DNA of 42,284 nucleotides from CAZGMC01 sp964526565. GTDB lineage: Bacteria; Pseudomonadota; Alphaproteobacteria; DSM-16000; Inquilinaceae. Below the pieces are notes generated by a model that worked only from the letters and a program-made list of their open reading frames with translations, made no database searches and had not been told where the DNA came from. The DNA lies in NCBI GenBank assembly GCA_964526565.1, contig CAZGMC010000026.1:1-42284 (forward strand), written 5' to 3'. This document shows positions 40,115 to 42,284 of the stretch, piece by piece. Position numbers and translations under genes: made by a program. Every line of letters starts with the position of its first letter. Positions within the stretch are counted from its first letter, which is position 1.

Positions 40115-42284
40115 TCACGCCGCGGCGGGCGGCCCGCCGGTCTTGACCTCTGCCAGCGCCTTGGCCAGGATGGCCGCCTCGGCATCGAAGGCGCCGGCCG
40201 CGGCGCGGAGCTGGGCGGTGAACGACGGCGCCCCCGGCAATGCCGCGGGCGGCACGGCGCTGGCCGCAGCGGCGTCACCAGATGCGGTGGCCGGCACGCC
40301 ACCCGCGCCCGGCGCCAGGCGGGCGTCGACCGTCTGGTCGGGAACCGGCTGGTCGGGACCCGGCTGGTCGGGACCCGGGACGTCGTCGTCAGCCGCGCCC
40401 GGCTCGCCACCGGCGCCGCCGTCATTGCCCGGCCCCACGTTTTGCAGGTCGTAGCCGACCCAGGCGCCGTCCTGGAAGACGTAGACGATGGAGCCGGCCT
40501 CGCCGACCACGGCGATGCTGCCCAGCCCGTCGCCGCTGCCCAGCCCGTCGCCGCCGCCACCGAGCCCCTGCGAATCGAACACCCTGGCCAGGGGCGAGTT
40601 GCTGCCCGTGGGCTGCGCCGTCGCCTGGCCCAGCGGCGTCGCCGGCGCGTTGCCGCCGCCGCTGCCGCTGCCGTGCACGAACTGGCTGATCGGGTTGTTG
40701 CCGGTGACCGTGTTGCCGTTGCCGCCGGTCGTGCCGCCATTGGTGCCCGTGTCGCCGCCCGTGTCGCCGCCCGTGTCGCCGCCCGTATCGCCGGTATCGC
40801 CAGTGTCCGTGGCCGTTTGCGTGACGGCAATGCCGGCCTCCCCGGTCAGGACGAGCAGCTCGCCACCGCTGCCCGGCTCCGCCTCGGTGATGGTCGGCAC
40901 GGTGGCCGCCGCGCCGCGGTTGCCGGTACTGTCCGTGGCGACGACGACGAACGCGTTGGCCGCGTTCTGCGTCAGCGGCACGCTGATCGAATAGCCCGTG
41001 GCGCCGGCGCCGAGCTGCTGGGACGCGGCCAGCGTGGTCTCGCCGGCGTCGAGCACGCCATTGCCGTTGGCGTCGACGAACACCTGGACCAGCGATCCGG
41101 CCTCGGCCGTGCCGGTGATGACGAAGCTGTCGGCGTCGATCGTCTGGGCGGCCGAGGGCGTGCCCACCGTCGGCGTCGCCGGGGGTGTCGAATCCTCGGT
41201 GAGGGTCGGCACGCCGGCTGCGGTGCCGACATTGCCAGCGGCGTCGCGGACGACGACGACGAACGCGTTGGCCGCGTTCTGCGTCAGCGGCACGCTGATC
41301 GAATAGCCCGTGGCGCCGGCGCCGAGCTGCTGGGACGCGGCCAGCGTGGTCTCGCCGGCGTCGAGCACGCCATTGCCGTTGGCGTCGACGAACACCTGGA
41401 CCAGCGATCCGGCCTCGGCCGTGCCGGTGATGACGAAGCTGTCAGCATTGACCGTCTGCGGCCCCGTGGGCGATGCCACCGTCGGCGCGGCCGGCGCCGT
41501 CGTGTCCACGGCGATGGAGAACCGGGTCGCCGCCAGGTTGGCGTTGCCGGCCAGGTCCTGGGCGGTGCCCCCGCCGATGTCCAGGGTGACGGTGCCGTCG
41601 GCGGCGGCGTCCACCGTTGCCGTAAAGCGCCCGCCGCCCTGGTCGACCAGCGCCGTCACCGTGCCGCCGGCCCCGCCCACGGTGATGTCGGCACTGGTGA
41701 ACCCGGTCATGGCCTCACCGAAGTCGATCGTCACCGGGAACGGATCCAGGTTGGTCGGCGCCGCGACCGAGGTCAACGCCGGCGTCGGCCCGGCCGTGTC
41801 GATGGTCACCGACAGCCCGGTGGACGCCGCCGAGGTATTGCCCGCCACATCCGTCTGGATGGCGCGGATATTGTGGGCGCCGTCGGTCAGGGCGCTGCTG
41901 GTGACCGTCCAGGTGCCGCCGGCCACCACCGCCGTGCCCAGGCTCTCGCCGGCATCGACCACCCCGTCGCTGTCGGCGTCGGCGAACAGCGTCACCGTCG
42001 CCCCGGTCTCGCCGGTGCCGGTGAAGGTCGGCGTCGTGTCGCTGGTGATGTTGTCGGTATCGCTGCTGCCGGTGTCCGACGCCGCCTGCAGGTCCGGTGT
42101 GCCCGGCGCGTTCGCCGTCGTGTCGATGGTCACCGCCAGGATCGCCGAGGCCGGTGAGGTCGCCCCGGCCAGGTCGGCCTGCACCGCCCGGATGTTGTGC
42201 GCGCCGTCGGTCAGGGCGCTGCTGGTGACCGTCCAGGTGCCGCCGGCCACCACCGCCGTGCCCAGGCTCTCGCCGGCATCGACC
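40115..42284 (-). CDS. Giant Ig-like repeat surface protein, C-terminal part (5' end outside window)
   Basis: At least 722 residues; the frame is open to the right edge, so the N-terminus is missing. Repeats of about 100 residues follow the bacterial Ig-like pattern: GTWTVTSSALTDGAHNIRA, DSFVITGTAEAGSLVQVFVD with a calcium-loop-like DANGNGVLDAGE, and an F-A-containing variant (VTIDFGEAMTGFTSADITV). The last 230 residues are disordered and rich in Gly/Asp (GDTGGDTGGDTGGDTG) and PDQP repeats and end in a helix (FTAQLRAAAGAFDAEAAILAKALAEV). No RTX nonapeptides are visible in the C-terminal part. Such proteins are large adhesins or biofilm matrix components that need dedicated export; the TolC/adaptor/M50 operon directly downstream on the same strand is the obvious candidate. 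Confidence 0.88.
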   Translation of the reverse strand, partial: VDAGESLGTAVVAGGTWTVTSSALTDGAHNIRAVQADLAGATSPASAILAVTIDTTANAPGTPDLQAASDTGSSDTDNITSDTTPTFTGTGETGATVTLFADADSDGVVDAGESLGTAVVAGGTWTVTSSALTDGAHNIRAIQTDVAGNTSAASTGLSVTIDTAGPTPALTSVAAPTNLDPFPVTIDFGEAMTGFTSADITVGGAGGTVTALVDQGGGRFTATVDAAADGTVTLDIGGGTAQDLAGNANLAATRFSIAVDTTAPAAPTVASPTGPQTVNADSFVITGTAEAGSLVQVFVDANGNGVLDAGETTLAASQQLGAGATGYSISVPLTQNAANAFVVVVRDAAGNVGTAAGVPTLTEDSTPPATPTVGTPSAAQTIDADSFVITGTAEAGSLVQVFVDANGNGVLDAGETTLAASQQLGAGATGYSISVPLTQNAANAFVVVATDSTGNRGAAATVPTITEAEPGSGGELLVLTGEAGIAVTQTATDTGDTGDTGGDTGGDTGGDTGTNGGTTGGNGNTVTGNNPISQFVHGSGSGGGNAPATPLGQATAQPTGSNSPLARVFDSQGLGGGGDGLGSGDGLGSIAVVGEAGSIVYVFQDGAWVGYDLQNVGPGNDGGAGGEPGAADDDVPGPDQPGPDQPVPDQTVDARLAPGAGGVPATASGDAAAASAVPPAALPGAPSFTAQLRAAAGAFDAEAAILAKALAEVKTGGPPAAA
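40940..41131. repeat. Ig-repeat unit, copy 1 (192 bp, repeated at 41252-41443)
   Basis: This block recurs at 41252-41443 (offset 312 bp, 104 codons) with no difference that I could find by eye. Perfect DNA identity between domain repeats points to recent duplication or gene conversion. Confidence 0.85.
41252..41443. repeat. Ig-repeat unit, copy 2 of the 192-bp block
   Basis: Second copy of the block at 40940-41131. The flanking sequences of the two units (for example 41132-41251) differ, so homogenisation covers only part of each Ig-like domain. Confidence 0.85.

Overview
The window is high-GC DNA from an alphaproteobacterium, most likely of the Rhodospirillales type. The evidence is a FliX gene divergent from flgI with dksA beside it, a DksA whose zinc site is mostly lost, a sequence-perfect CtrA box (TTAA-N7-TTAA), a -24/-12 sigma-54 promoter before flgI, and FlgJ reduced to its rod-binding domain. 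A run of exactly 100 N (14770-14869) marks a scaffold join, so this is a draft or metagenome assembly. Codon bias opens many long antisense and out-of-frame ORFs; they were ignored.

Layout. (1) 1-9.6 kb: the 3' end of a tRNA-Gly(GCC) with its terminator, then a complete type III-B CRISPR effector operon on the minus strand: cmr2/cas10, cmr3, cmr4, cmr5, one long gene joining Cmr6 to Cmr1, and a CARF-HEPN effector that carries an extra C-terminal domain. Cas10 keeps the GGDD cyclase motif but has no visible HD nuclease, so signalling through cyclic oligoadenylate to the CARF-HEPN ribonuclease looks like the main output. There is no array, cas6, cas1 or cas2. A decayed tyrosine-integrase fragment lies just upstream of cas10, opposite the tRNA end, which suggests an integrated island. 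(2) 9.6-30 kb: mostly housekeeping and metabolic genes: trpS, an Rpn-type nuclease, a Pat/acyl-CoA synthetase-GNAT protein, a macrodomain protein, nicotinate phosphoribosyltransferase, class II DAHP synthase, an SDR, a DsbA-fold isomerase, an acyl-CoA synthetase-ACP-PlsC fusion, gamma-glutamyltransferase, cysS, a NYN-LOTUS protein and a gltX. (3) 30-33.4 kb: flgI-flgJ-flgN, divergent from fliX and dksA, with readable sigma-54, CtrA and sigma-70 sites. (4) 33.5-42.3 kb: a minus-strand cluster encoding an envelope-spanning assembly with no ABC ATPase: a TolC-type lipoprotein, a periplasmic adaptor, a GAF-HlyD protein and an M50 metalloprotease-HlyD fusion with an N-terminal PqqD-like region. It lies directly downstream of a giant repetitive Ig-like surface protein that runs off the right edge.

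The two most interesting systems are the type III-B module with two unusual fusions (Cmr6-Cmr1 and CARF-HEPN-tail), and the M50/HlyD/GAF/TolC cluster, which I infer exports or processes the neighbouring Ig-repeat protein. A window-wide trait is the number of short tandem repeats, mostly in frame inside genes (10.8, 16.9, 24.9, 27.4, 36.8 and 40.8 kb), with one intergenic array beside the assembly gap.
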